A stretch of DNA of 64,000 nt from Chthonomonas calidirosea (GCA_945882415.1 CAMCWC010000001.1:186001-250000), one strand, 5' to 3'; shown: positions 42,991 through 51,717, counted from the first letter of the stretch. Made by a program: numbers and translations. Notes: generated by a model from the sequence alone, not told the origin.

Positions 42991-43377
42991 CTACTGGCCG
43001 GAGTTCGCTCCGGCCACCGGCTTCCGACCCCCGCTCCAAAGCCACGTTCCCGCAGCAAAGTTGAGGATTGAAATGACGGTTAGCGTCAGAACTTCCGTAC
43101 TTGGCAGAAAGGCGGTCGACTGCGAATACGCTGCCACTCCGGCGGTCACCGTGCTGAGCATGAGCAGATCGTAAGCATCAAACCGTTTCCGCTCCTCAAG
43201 GGTGCCGGTTGGAGCGTTGACGAACCGGAATCCAAGATAAACCGGAATCGCAAGGAGCTTCAGCGCGAATCGAATCATCCCTAGATCGATCAAAAGGTTG
43301 TGCGCCAAGACCACAAGCGCAACGAGGATGGCGGGGAGGAGCAAGAGTCTCCAACGGTATTCGGAATAGACAGACAT
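42991..43377 (-). CDS. Small membrane protein, four helices
   Basis: 128 residues with helices LLLLPAILVALVVLAHNLL, FALKLLAIPVYLGFRF, LLMLSTVTAGVAAY and VLTLTVISILNFAAGTWLW. No family recognised. TAAAAT lies 8 nt before ATG. It converges with the DUF1501 gene with no room for a terminator (2 nt apart). Confidence 0.75.
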   Translation of the reverse strand: MSVYSEYRWRLLLLPAILVALVVLAHNLLIDLGMIRFALKLLAIPVYLGFRFVNAPTGTLEERKRFDAYDLLMLSTVTAGVAAYSQSTAFLPSTEVLTLTVISILNFAAGTWLWSGGRKPVAGANSGQ

Positions 43378-43441
43378 AGTTGATTATTTTAGGAAAATTG
43401 CCCTTAGAATCATTGGCGATTCTGACCAAATGCTGAGGTCT

Positions 43442-43492
43442 CTACGCCACGATCCCGAATCGTGGGGATGCCGATGGAGCGGTTCGGCGTAG
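43442..43492. repeat. Nested palindrome, REP-like cruciform
   Basis: Outer arms CTACGCC (43442-43448) and GGCGTAG (43486-43492) enclose CCACGAT (43447-43453), CCCGA and ATCGTGG (43459-43465). It ends 7 nt before the STAND gene stop. It may be an extragenic palindromic element or a transcript end; no second copy was noticed in the window. Confidence 0.45.
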
Positions 43493-43498
43493 CGTGGA

Positions 43499-46400
43499 TC
43501 ATCCGCGAGGCGGGTTGATGGCGGCTTCCGCGTCTTCGAGTTCGGGCAGACGGCGGCCATAACCGTGTTTCTCGATCAGGCGCCTTGCGTCCGCAAGGTC
43601 CTGCTGTGGAGTGCGCGGGGTGCCGTCAGGATCGGTGAAAGGATAATTGGTTTCGCGGAAGAAGAGGCGGGAGCGATACAAATGAATGTCCGCCAGGTAG
43701 AGCGGCATCGGCCCGCGGGCGGCGATTTCCCAGGCTTCATCGAGGTCGCTCTGCGCGCTCTCGAGGCCGGTGCGCTGGCCGGTGAGACTCCGTTGCCAGG
43801 CGCGGGTAAGCAGGGCGGGGACTAGGAGTTCCTGGTGCCCGGCGCTGCGGATGCCGGAGACAGCGACGGCAATTTCCTTGGTTGCGGCTTGCAGCGCGGC
43901 CGTAAGGCCGGTTCGGCCAGCGCGGTCAATCGTGTCCCCCTGGTCGTTCCGGGGGCGAAGCGGAGAAAACTCCGCGCTCTGTTCCAGGATCGCTGTGTAG
44001 AGCGCGGCGCGCCCCAGGGTGAGGTGGGAAAGCGCGATATCGAGGAGCCAGTTGTTGCTCTTGGCAATCGGGAGCATCTGCGTCGCGCGCCGGGAGGCTG
44101 CGCGGCACTGCTCCAGCCATCCGTCATTCGGCGTTCGGCCGCCGACCTTCCCACTGGCCCGCTCCGCCTGCATCATGAGCAGGTCGCAATACCTGAAGCT
44201 CGAAACCGAGTACAGTCGCGGGAAGTTTGGCCGGCGCTCGGCCTGCATCCGCTCGGCCTCGCGGAAGAGTGCCTCCGATTCGGCTCGGCCGCCCGCCTGG
44301 CTGAGGGCATTGGCAAGGGACGCGCGCTTGCTCGACCGCTGAAAAGCATCGCCGCTCAGGTCTGCATAGATCACGGTCTGCTTGAAGTCCCGCACTGCCT
44401 CGGCGACGTCGCCCAGCAACAGCTCCAGATCGCTCAGGTTACTGTAGCCGATGGACGCACTTAGCCAATCCTCTGCTTTGACGGCCATCTCGAAAGACAC
44501 GCGCAACGGATCGAGGGCCTCGGTCAACCGCCCCAAGGCGCGCAGGCAGAAGGCTGCTTCGCCCAGCAACCAAGATTGGGCTGCTTCCGTGAGTGCCGGC
44601 GAGATGCGGCTCCACGGAGTCTCGAAGAAGCAGGCGATGGCGCCCAAGTCGGAACCGTATGCGCCGAGTTTCCTCGTGCTGTAAATTTCTTTTCCACGCC
44701 GAACGCGGTAGGAGAAAACCGTGTCACACGCGTGTTGCTGCAAGCCCGCCTGGCAACCGTGGGCTACGGCTTGGTAGAGCGGCTGGAGGTCTTCGAGGGT
44801 GGCGTCGGGCTTGTCCTCCGTTCTCGCGCAGAGGTGTTCGTAGAGCCGACGGTGCGCCGCCTTCCAGGCCTCGGGCTGCTGCGTACGGAGCTTCGTCGCG
44901 AAGTATTCCCGCAGCAGCGGATGGGCATCCAGCCCGCCGTCGGCCTGCACGGTAACGAGATTGATTTCCGCTAGTCGGTTCGTGATGACCTTCCAATCAC
45001 GTTGTTCAAGCCCGACGAGTGGCCCGGTCAGTTCGTCGATGGCGGGCGCTTTGACCAGGGCGTCGAGGCAATCCTTTGAGGCGGGTCGATCGAAGAGCCC
45101 GAGCAACCGCAAGATCGCTAGATGGCGTTGGCCCCGCTCGTCCTCGCGCTGGAACCAATTCTCGTAGGCTTCGATTGCTTTGAAGGCGTGACCGTAGGGG
45201 CGGGTGGCGTCGTTTTTGTACTCGTGGTCTGCATCGGCCAGGCGCACGGTGTCGCGCTTACGAATGTCGCCGTCTTCCGCGAGCCACAGATATTGTCCGA
45301 GTAATTGCAGGGTGAGGCCGTGGCCGCGTACTTCGCGGCTTGCGGTTTGGAGTTCCTTGTCGTCCTTTGCAATGGCGCTGGCCCCAGCGCGCGTCGCTCC
45401 GTGATGATGCAACAGGGCCGCGCCGGCGAGGTCAGTGAGCGCGGTGAGTGCCAGGTCGGCGGCGGTGCGTCCGTAGTGCTGCTGGATGTCCGGGACTTTT
45501 TCCCGCGTGGTCACGACGCACAGCCCGGCGTTCTGGGCGGCGAGTCCTTTAAGCAGGGCTTCGATGGCCGGGTCCTTGAGCTTGCCCTCCATCGGTCCGG
45601 GCGGATATTGTAGCGGTTCCAGGCCATCAAGCACGAGCAAACAGCGCACTTGACCAACCAGCCGAGCCAGGCGCGCCCCGCGATCCCACGCGGAGCCAAG
45701 CACGGGATCGGGATCGCCAAAAGCCGTGAGCGCGGCGGCGATGAAGCTTTCGGCAGAAGCGGCACTCTGGTCGTTGGTTCCCTGGCTATAGAAAGACCAA
45801 TCGAAGATGCGCTCGGCACCACGCCAGTTTTTCAGCGCGAGCTCGGCCATCCAGGTGGCGACGACGGAAGTCTTCCCCATGCCGCCGAAGGCGCGTATGA
45901 TGACGACGTTGTTGTGCGAATCATTCCACGCGGCATCGAGCCGGGCGAGGTCTTCGTCGCGACCGATCAACCGCTCGGCGGCGTGGGGGAGCTTGGTTGC
46001 GGAGACGTCGATGGTTGTCTCCAGTCGAGGCAGGATCTCCACGAGGTCACGGAGAACGGCGGAGCTGAGACGCTCCTCGTTAAGGAACGGGCCGCGGTCG
46101 TGACCAAGCGCGCTGATGCGCGCGTAGTGCTCCTTTTGCGATTTCTCCTCGTCCGCACTGAAGACGAACCGATGTGCGCGCGGGACATCTAGCACAGCTA
46201 GATCGAAGTCCGTGGGGCGATACACGAAGAGCTTACGCTGGTGATAGATGGCTAAGTAGGCTTCCCATTGCGTGTAAGAAAAGCCGGGCTGCGGCTCCGC
46301 GAGAAGCGGTGCGAGCGGCGGGAGTTTTTCGGCAAAGTCGGGATATCTTGTCAGCAACGCGGCGACCGCATGCTCTTCTGCCACAGCTCCGGTTGCCTTG

Positions 46401-46597
46401 CCGATGAGGTGGATGATGCCATCGCAGGCCCGGATGTAGTCGTCAAGCTTCTCCAACGTGCTTGCGCCGGTGACGATGAAGTCTTCCTGCACGGCGACAT
46501 CTAAGGTGGGACGCTTGAGGTCCTTCGTCAGCAATTCGCGGTAGGCGAGGAATTCGCTGCTGACCGTAGACAGGAAAAGTTTCTTGTTACCAGTCAT
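43499..46597 (-). CDS. DUF4062 - STAND NTPase - TPR protein (NLR-like)
   Basis: 1032 residues from the ATG at 46597; a TTG at 46624 would add nine. The N-terminal KKLFLSTVSSEF...DGIIHLIGKATG matches DUF4062, a TIR-like flavodoxin fold. The STAND NTPase has Walker A FGGMGKTS (238-243), Walker B CLLVLDGLEP (about 320-328), sensor VVTTREKVP and a GLTLQLLG motif as in NB-ARC (GLPLAL). The C-terminal 450 residues are TPR-like helices (ALRALGRLTEALDPLRVSFEMA, LSQAGGRAESEALFREAERM). The architecture fits an oligomerising sensor-effector. The gene is visibly richer in GC at third positions than its neighbours, suggesting transfer. Confidence 0.88.
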   Translation of the reverse strand: MTGNKKLFLSTVSSEFLAYRELLTKDLKRPTLDVAVQEDFIVTGASTLEKLDDYIRACDGIIHLIGKATGAVAEEHAVAALLTRYPDFAEKLPPLAPLLAEPQPGFSYTQWEAYLAIYHQRKLFVYRPTDFDLAVLDVPRAHRFVFSADEEKSQKEHYARISALGHDRGPFLNEERLSSAVLRDLVEILPRLETTIDVSATKLPHAAERLIGRDEDLARLDAAWNDSHNNVVIIRAFGGMGKTSVVATWMAELALKNWRGAERIFDWSFYSQGTNDQSAASAESFIAAALTAFGDPDPVLGSAWDRGARLARLVGQVRCLLVLDGLEPLQYPPGPMEGKLKDPAIEALLKGLAAQNAGLCVVTTREKVPDIQQHYGRTAADLALTALTDLAGAALLHHHGATRAGASAIAKDDKELQTASREVRGHGLTLQLLGQYLWLAEDGDIRKRDTVRLADADHEYKNDATRPYGHAFKAIEAYENWFQREDERGQRHLAILRLLGLFDRPASKDCLDALVKAPAIDELTGPLVGLEQRDWKVITNRLAEINLVTVQADGGLDAHPLLREYFATKLRTQQPEAWKAAHRRLYEHLCARTEDKPDATLEDLQPLYQAVAHGCQAGLQQHACDTVFSYRVRRGKEIYSTRKLGAYGSDLGAIACFFETPWSRISPALTEAAQSWLLGEAAFCLRALGRLTEALDPLRVSFEMAVKAEDWLSASIGYSNLSDLELLLGDVAEAVRDFKQTVIYADLSGDAFQRSSKRASLANALSQAGGRAESEALFREAERMQAERRPNFPRLYSVSSFRYCDLLMMQAERASGKVGGRTPNDGWLEQCRAASRRATQMLPIAKSNNWLLDIALSHLTLGRAALYTAILEQSAEFSPLRPRNDQGDTIDRAGRTGLTAALQAATKEIAVAVSGIRSAGHQELLVPALLTRAWQRSLTGQRTGLESAQSDLDEAWEIAARGPMPLYLADIHLYRSRLFFRETNYPFTDPDGTPRTPQQDLADARRLIEKHGYGRRLPELEDAEAAINPPRG

Positions 46598-46624
46598 CGC
46601 CGTGGTGCTGGATTGCCCGCTCAA

Positions 46625-47081
46625 TGCCAGGCAACCCGTTGCATGAGATTATCCTATGAAGATGCCTGGACGATGGCAGTTTTGTCCTTTTGCATGTTGC
46701 CATGCTAAACGCCCTGGACGAACTTTCAAACTAGATCAATTTGTGCGCCACTTCACGTTGCTTTGCTCGACTCCTGATGTTCACGGAATCGAAGAGTGTA
46801 CGATTGGCAAAATCGAGGCGTTTCTTCGCTTTAGGCTTTGGTCATACCGACAAATGGGTAACGCTTTCCTTCTGAAGGGAGGGAGGAATCCCATGGAAAG
46901 AGTTTTCTTTGCTTTGAGTTCGGAAAATCCCGCAAGACGGACTACAGGGCACGATCCGTTGGAAGATTGCGGTTCAGAGGTGCTTTCAGCTTAGTCCCGG
47001 CGGCTTTTCGCTGAAGCGGACCTTCTCGAACGGACCGTGAGTGGGTGTAACCCATGTGTCCAATATGGACACACTAAATGC
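46625..47081. other. 457-nt region without a supported gene
   Basis: Lies between the STAND gene and tRNA-Thr. One 112-codon frame (46656-46994, +) lacks a ribosome site and recognisable domains and has an unusual composition, so it is not called. A 7-bp hairpin TGTGTCC/GGACACA at 47055-47073 lies just downstream of the tRNA. It could be the remnant of an older insertion. Confidence 0.5.
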
Positions 47082-47156
47082 TGGAGCCGGCGACAGGACT
47101 TGAACCCGCGACCCGCTGTTTACAAAACAGCTGCTCTACCACTGAGCTACGCCGGC
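47082..47156 (-). tRNA. tRNA-Thr(TGT)
   Basis: Acceptor GCCGGCG/CGCCGGC, discriminator T, encoded CCA. Anticodon stem GCTGT/ACAGC with loop TTTGTAA gives anticodon TGT (Thr, ACA). D-arm GTAGCTCAGTGGTAGAGC and T-loop TTCAAGT are canonical. 75 nt. Confidence 0.97.
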
Positions 47157-47211
47157 GAACGGTCTATTGTACCGAGTACGGATAGACCGTTCAACCGCAG
47201 GTGTCCGAGAA

Positions 47212-47958
47212 TCAGATTCCGTTCTTGCGCTGTCGCAGCTTGGCGTTGATCGTGCCGTCGGTGGTCCAAATTCGCGGGAAGAACTGTCCGGTGGCGTTAT
47301 CTCGTCGAGCGCCGGTGATGTAAATCTTGCCTTCGAACGCGAAAGCGACAAACATGCTGTAATCCCAAGATACGTTGGAGTCTCTCGCTTCCCACAGAAT
47401 GGCGCCGGTGTTCTGGTGCCGAATCGTCAGGCTCGGATAGCTTCCGGACTGAGAGTAGTCTTTGACGCGGTTGTGCTCCACATAAACTGGAACTCGGCGG
47501 TCTCGCTTCGTCGCATAAAACGAGCCAGCCTGAAACACATCGGTTTCCTGCGCTTCATTGATGTAGTCAAACTGGGCGGCAGACTGTTCTAGGATCGAAG
47601 TTGTTGTCGAGCGCCAGACCCGGCCGACACTGCGGGAAAAATCGGTGGCGTCTTTGATGCCGATGACCACTGCTTGTCCGTTCTCAAAGAAGGCGGCAAC
47701 CGGGTTGTAATCCCATGCGGCGTTGTTATCTCGGCTCGAGAGAAGGCGAAGGGTCATCGACTTATCCGACCAGACTTCGAGTCCCGGATTGTTGCCCGTA
47801 CCCGTCGCGTCCATATCCGAATCGAAGGTAATGATCGCGTACGGGTAAGTCATGCCGTTGTGCTTGAGCGAGCCAGAAGCAATGGTTTTCGGAACTGCCA
47901 TAGCAACGGCGGATACTAGACAAAACATCGGTAAAAGAAGGGCTCGCATTAGGTTCAC
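47212..47958 (-). CDS. Secreted tandem paralogue A with internal duplication
   Basis: 248 residues. Signal peptide (LLLPMFCLVSAVAMA). The mature protein holds two related units: SRDNNAAWDYNPVAAFFENGQAVVIG and ARDSNVSWDYSMFVAFAFEGKIYITG, each D-N-x-x-W-D-Y-x4-A-F. The C-terminus GARRDNATGQFFPRIWTT is almost identical to that of the second copy. No known family. A 12-nt sequence and a hairpin upstream are shared with the second copy. Confidence 0.8.
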   Translation of the reverse strand: MNLMRALLLPMFCLVSAVAMAVPKTIASGSLKHNGMTYPYAIITFDSDMDATGTGNNPGLEVWSDKSMTLRLLSSRDNNAAWDYNPVAAFFENGQAVVIGIKDATDFSRSVGRVWRSTTTSILEQSAAQFDYINEAQETDVFQAGSFYATKRDRRVPVYVEHNRVKDYSQSGSYPSLTIRHQNTGAILWEARDSNVSWDYSMFVAFAFEGKIYITGARRDNATGQFFPRIWTTDGTINAKLRQRKNGI

Positions 47959-47988
47959 TCCGTTCGAGCAATTTGCTCAAAACTCACG

Positions 47989-48000
47989 GTGATGATCGGC
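47989..48000. repeat. Shared upstream motif GTGATGATCGGC, copy 1
   Basis: Lies 31 nt upstream of the start of paralogue A (on the - strand GCCGATCATCAC), with a GAGCAAATTGCTC hairpin between it and the gene. An identical 12-mer lies upstream of paralogue B. Confidence 0.6.
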
Positions 48001-48074
48001 AGATACTTCTGGAACCTGCAACCGATCTGGAGAAAATCGCCATGGTTGGCCGATTCATTCTGAAAATTCACTCA

Positions 48075-48104
48075 TTATCAGAAGAATTTTCACTTTATCA
48101 GAAG
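48075..48104. repeat. Direct repeat TTATCAGAAG x2 upstream of paralogue A
   Basis: TTATCAGAAG occurs at 48075-48084 and 48095-48104, and the nine-mer TTATCAGAA at 49157-49165 upstream of paralogue B. On the - strand these read TTCTGATAA, where GATAAT or GATAAA could be -10 elements. Confidence 0.55.
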
Positions 48105-48293
48105 GTTCCTACCGGATCACCTTCATTCGGCTTTCGTAAGGTCAGATCAGCTTGGCCGCTCCGTCACTTGAAAGATTCGATTGATCGAACTTACGAAGCG
48201 AAACAGCCAGTGAGTCGTGTTCGGAAATCCGAATGGGGGCGGCACTTCATGTCCACCGCCCCCATTAGTTGGTTTCCGCGTCGTCCGAGAGGA

Positions 48294-49031
48294 CTAACCG
48301 TTCTTCCGCTGCCGAAGGCGACTTCCGACCGCACCTTCGGTGGTCCAGATGCGAGGGAAGAACTGCCCGGTCGCGTTGTCTCTCCGAGCACCCGTAATGT
48401 ACAGTTTTCCTTCGAAAGCAAAAGCTACGAATGCACTGTAATCCCATGTTGCATTGTCGTCCCGAGCCTCAAAGAGAATGGCCCCCGTGACTTCTTCCCG
48501 GACCGTTAGACCAGGGAACGGCCCAACTTGCGCGTAGTCGTCGTTGCGATTGTGCTCAACGTAAGCCGAGAAGCGATCACATCGTTTGTCAACCGGGAAG
48601 AGACCAGCCTGAAAAACGCCGGGTGTCTGCGAGTCATTGAGAAATCCATAATGGGCGGGCGATTGCTTTAGAATGGATCCTCGACTCGAACGCCACACCC
48701 GGCCAGCGCTGACCGAGCCGTCAGCCGCATCGCGAAAGCCAAGCACGACGGCTTGACCGTCTTCGAAGAATGCCGCCTCAGGGAAGTAGTTCCACTGGGC
48801 ATTGTCATCCTTGCTACTCATAAGGCGCTTTTTCAGGGACTTATCGGCCCAGACTTCGATTCCAGGGTTTGTGCCGACCGCAGAATCGTCGAGCTCGAAG
48901 TCATAAGTGATGACCGCGCGCTCGTACGTCTTTCCGCCGAACTCCAGCTCACCTTTCGCAATGATCTCCGGAGCCGCCATGGCCGCCGACGAAACGACGC
49001 TTAACAACACTAAAAGAACTGGTCTCTTCAT
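48294..49031 (-). CDS. Secreted tandem paralogue B with internal duplication
   Basis: 245 residues. Signal peptide (VLLVLLSVVSSAAMAA) then the same two-unit arrangement as paralogue A: SKDDNAQWNYFPEAAFFEDGQAVVLG and ARDDNATWDYSAFVAFAFEGKLYITG. C-terminus GARRDNATGQFFPRIWTTEG. About half identical to paralogue A by eye over the whole length and higher at the end. Distance between copies is 335 nt, with no shared gene, so this is a duplication. Confidence 0.8.
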   Translation of the reverse strand: MKRPVLLVLLSVVSSAAMAAPEIIAKGELEFGGKTYERAVITYDFELDDSAVGTNPGIEVWADKSLKKRLMSSKDDNAQWNYFPEAAFFEDGQAVVLGFRDAADGSVSAGRVWRSSRGSILKQSPAHYGFLNDSQTPGVFQAGLFPVDKRCDRFSAYVEHNRNDDYAQVGPFPGLTVREEVTGAILFEARDDNATWDYSAFVAFAFEGKLYITGARRDNATGQFFPRIWTTEGAVGSRLRQRKNG

Positions 49032-49068
49032 AACTCACCGGACCCAGGCCATTGCCCTGGGAACCACC

Positions 49069-49080
49069 GTGATGATCGGC
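49069..49080. repeat. Shared upstream motif GTGATGATCGGC, copy 2
   Basis: Identical 12-mer to 47989-48000, here 38 nt upstream of paralogue B, with a CCCAGG/CCTGGG hairpin between it and the gene. Confidence 0.6.
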
Positions 49081-49195
49081 GCGCCTCGAACAAATTTGCA
49101 GGGGTGATGTAGGCTTTTCTGTGCAGATTCATAGTCACGGCTCTCCGTTACGTGCTTTATCAGAATTTGAACCTAAATTCACCCCAGCGAGCGGC

Positions 49196-50269
49196 TTACA
49201 ATGCCCCTAACGCAAAGGCATCAAGCTGCGTTTCGGAGAAACGATAGCGGGGAATATCCCCCGGTCCAAAGTTGAGCTCAACCAACGGACGAATAACCTG
49301 CTCCGTCACCACCGAGTCCGCTAGCTCCTTCCGAAGAGAGGCCATCTGCAGCAGCATCACCTGCAAGTGCACCTTTCCCAGGGCCAGCGATCCCACCCGC
49401 CGGCCTTCATCCGTCGTCAACGTTTGGCCAAGGATGCAGCGAGCAATTTCGCGGTTGTGAAAATCAATCGCGTCGATAAAGCCGGTCGAAGCGGTTGTAT
49501 CACCCCCAATCGCCGAGACCTCGAACTCCTTTGGAAACACCATCGCTCCCGAATTCGCCAGTTGAGAAAGGCTTCGAAACAGGGAGTCCGTCTCGTCTGC
49601 GGAGACCGTCCGGTCAAATCGCCCCAGCATGGTGGGCGAAGCAAACCGCTCCAAGTGCACTCGCCAGCCTTCAATCAGACCCCGCTTAGCCTGCCAGTGC
49701 GTCCGAGCCGCCTCAAGGTCGGACCGTCCTTTCGGCATTGCCGGCGAGGTCCGGTAGCGGTAGATCACAAACTTTTCCTTTGGCAAATCTTGCTCGGGCT
49801 CGCCCGGAAACTGAAGGTGAAGTCCGTCCAAGCGACCGAAAGAATCCATGTTCAGACCAAACAAGCTTGCGTTCTTCGGCCGCACCGCGTCGAGCCAAAC
49901 CCCATCTGCATCCGTGGAGAACACTAACTCCTGCACGCTCCAGCCTTTGGCGAACGCATCCATCGCGGCGTAAAGAACCTGCTCCACGCTGCCCTCCATT
50001 CGTTCAAAAGCCCGCTGAACAAACTCCAGAATCCGCGCCGCGCGAGCCGAATTGTTGGCTGGAACAAGTTCTGCCGGAGCGGCCAGGACTCCCAATTTCT
50101 TGACTTGCAGCGCGGTTTGCACCATCGAGTCCAATTCCATTTGGTCATAAACCAAGGTGCTCGGTAGACCCGGCATCTTAGCGATCCTTCGGTCGCTCAG
50201 GGTGAGTTGAGCCGCGACTTCGGCGGGCGTTGACGATTTCGAAACGAGATTTTTGAGCCAGTTAAGCAT
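49196..50269 (-). CDS. Phage Mu-type portal protein (DUF935-like)
   Basis: 357 residues from the ATG at 50269. LDSMVQTALQVKKLGVLAAPAELVPANN, VEQVLYAAMDAFAKGWSVQELVF, and GWRVHLERFASPTMLGRFD are characteristic of DUF935 portal proteins, the dodecameric DNA gate of the capsid. TGQTLTTDEGRRVGSLALG-like core includes LGQTLTTDEGRRVGS. It overlaps the terminase by 8 nt. No head or tail genes follow within the window. Confidence 0.88.
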   Translation of the reverse strand: MLNWLKNLVSKSSTPAEVAAQLTLSDRRIAKMPGLPSTLVYDQMELDSMVQTALQVKKLGVLAAPAELVPANNSARAARILEFVQRAFERMEGSVEQVLYAAMDAFAKGWSVQELVFSTDADGVWLDAVRPKNASLFGLNMDSFGRLDGLHLQFPGEPEQDLPKEKFVIYRYRTSPAMPKGRSDLEAARTHWQAKRGLIEGWRVHLERFASPTMLGRFDRTVSADETDSLFRSLSQLANSGAMVFPKEFEVSAIGGDTTASTGFIDAIDFHNREIARCILGQTLTTDEGRRVGSLALGKVHLQVMLLQMASLRKELADSVVTEQVIRPLVELNFGPGDIPRYRFSETQLDAFALGAL

Positions 50270-51539
50270 AGGAAAATTGGATCTTTGGAGCAAGGCGGAT
50301 GCAGCCGCTGAGTCGGGAAGGGAGGTGGCGCGCCGCGAGCATCACGGCGGTCACGAGGTCGTCGTGCTCCGACCCTTTGGCGCCGTAGCGGATGTTTCCC
50401 GCGGAGGTTTCGGAGGAAACATAACTCGCGAGTTCGCGTTCTAGGACCGGGTTTGGCTGCATTCGCAGGAGCTTGTTGCCCAGCAGCCGCGCCAAAGCGC
50501 AAACCATCTCCTCCTTTCCGCCCGAAGTGAAGGTGATGTCGGTGATCGAGAAGCGGGGCAGTTGACTTCGCAAAAGCTCGGCGGCAATAACGCCAAGCCC
50601 CGTGCTGTCCTGAAAGATGCGCGCTCCGGGATACCGCCGAATCACTTCGACCACTTGCGCACAAATGTCCTGAAAGTGCGGACCGTGAAAGCGCGCTAGG
50701 CCGACCAGCCAACATTCGTCCCTTGTGCCCGAAACGATCGCGACCGCGGTGAAGTCCTTCGTCTTCGCCCAGTCCACTCCAATCGTGAATGGACCAGAAA
50801 ACGAGCTTGGCCACTCGTAACAACGGGCATCGTCGATGCTCTCCTGAGTAAAAACCGCCCCCGCCGCCTCGCGAAACACTGCTTCGTACTCGACTTCAAA
50901 ACTGCGCGGCGAAGACTCGTTCTTCTTTGCCGCCAGAAAGTGACGAGAAACCCGAGGGTTCTCCGAGCTTGGCGATCGTCGAGACCAAATTCCGTCCTCG
51001 CCTCTCTCGCCGCGGTCGAAAAGTCGCCAAAACCAGTTGAACCCGTTCGGCGTGCTGATGCAAGTCAGGTACCCGTCGGTCGTCGAGAGCATCGGCGTCA
51101 ACACCTCCGTCACCAAGGCTTCGGGGACGAAAGCTGCTTCATCCACGATCACATGGTCCGCTTCGTCGCCGCGCAAACTGTCTGGCGCATGGCCCGACCG
51201 CGCGGTAACCACGTGCCCCTCAAACTCCAGCACCGGAAACGGCGTGTTCTTGGGGCGGTACTTCGTGATGTCCTTGGTGACTTTTCGCTGGTAATCATCG
51301 AGCAATCGGCAAACCCGTCGAAACAGGATTTTCGCCTGCTCCAGGGTTGGTGCGACCATCAGCTGCCGGCTCGGCGGTGACCGGAGAATTCGGTGCAGCA
51401 CGTCCACCGCACAAGCCTCCGTTTTGCCCCACCTTCGCCCGCAGGCCAGGGCACGAGTCTTTGCATGGGCAAGGAGAAATTCACGCTGCCCAACGTGCGG
51501 TTGCCAAATGCCGGCAATCCGCTGAAGAAACTGTTCCAT
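50262..51539 (-). CDS. Phage terminase large subunit
   Basis: 425 residues from the ATG at 51539, preceded by TAGGAG. The ATPase part has Walker A GRRWGKTE (34-41) and Walker B HVIVDEAAF; the nuclease part has IGVDWAKTKDFTA with the metal Asp, QDSTGLGV and GSEHDDLVTAVMLA. This is the motor that packages DNA. The only phage-like companion in the window is the portal gene. All key motifs are intact, which argues for conservation rather than decay. Confidence 0.92.
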   Translation of the reverse strand: MEQFLQRIAGIWQPHVGQREFLLAHAKTRALACGRRWGKTEACAVDVLHRILRSPPSRQLMVAPTLEQAKILFRRVCRLLDDYQRKVTKDITKYRPKNTPFPVLEFEGHVVTARSGHAPDSLRGDEADHVIVDEAAFVPEALVTEVLTPMLSTTDGYLTCISTPNGFNWFWRLFDRGERGEDGIWSRRSPSSENPRVSRHFLAAKKNESSPRSFEVEYEAVFREAAGAVFTQESIDDARCYEWPSSFSGPFTIGVDWAKTKDFTAVAIVSGTRDECWLVGLARFHGPHFQDICAQVVEVIRRYPGARIFQDSTGLGVIAAELLRSQLPRFSITDITFTSGGKEEMVCALARLLGNKLLRMQPNPVLERELASYVSSETSAGNIRYGAKGSEHDDLVTAVMLAARHLPSRLSGCIRLAPKIQFSYA

Positions 51540-51572
51540 ATCTCCTAGCGAAAGAAGATCGAAAAAGGTCAA

Positions 51573-51717
51573 CCATCTGTGATAGAATTTTGTCGGCGAT
51601 CAGGTCGCCTCCGGGTCTGCGGAAAGGGATGATCCCTCCTGAGTTGAATTGAGTGAAAGAGACAGCACCTTCGTGCAAGTCGGCTCGCAGACCGCCGAAA
51701 TCACGCACCGAGGTCAT
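51573..51717. other. Terminase to ankyrin intergenic region
   Basis: Holds the divergent 5' ends. GAGGT at 51710-51714 is the ribosome site of the ankyrin gene. No terminator or RNA feature seen. Confidence 0.4.

Noticed and set aside
46656-46994. 112-codon frame between the STAND gene and tRNA-Thr
   Set aside because: No ribosome site, odd Cys/Arg-rich composition, no recognisable domain; kept as gene-free region.
43435-47156. tRNA-Thr as attachment site for an island carrying the STAND gene
   Set aside because: No repeat of the tRNA 3' end longer than six bases was found near 43440, and no integrase is present.
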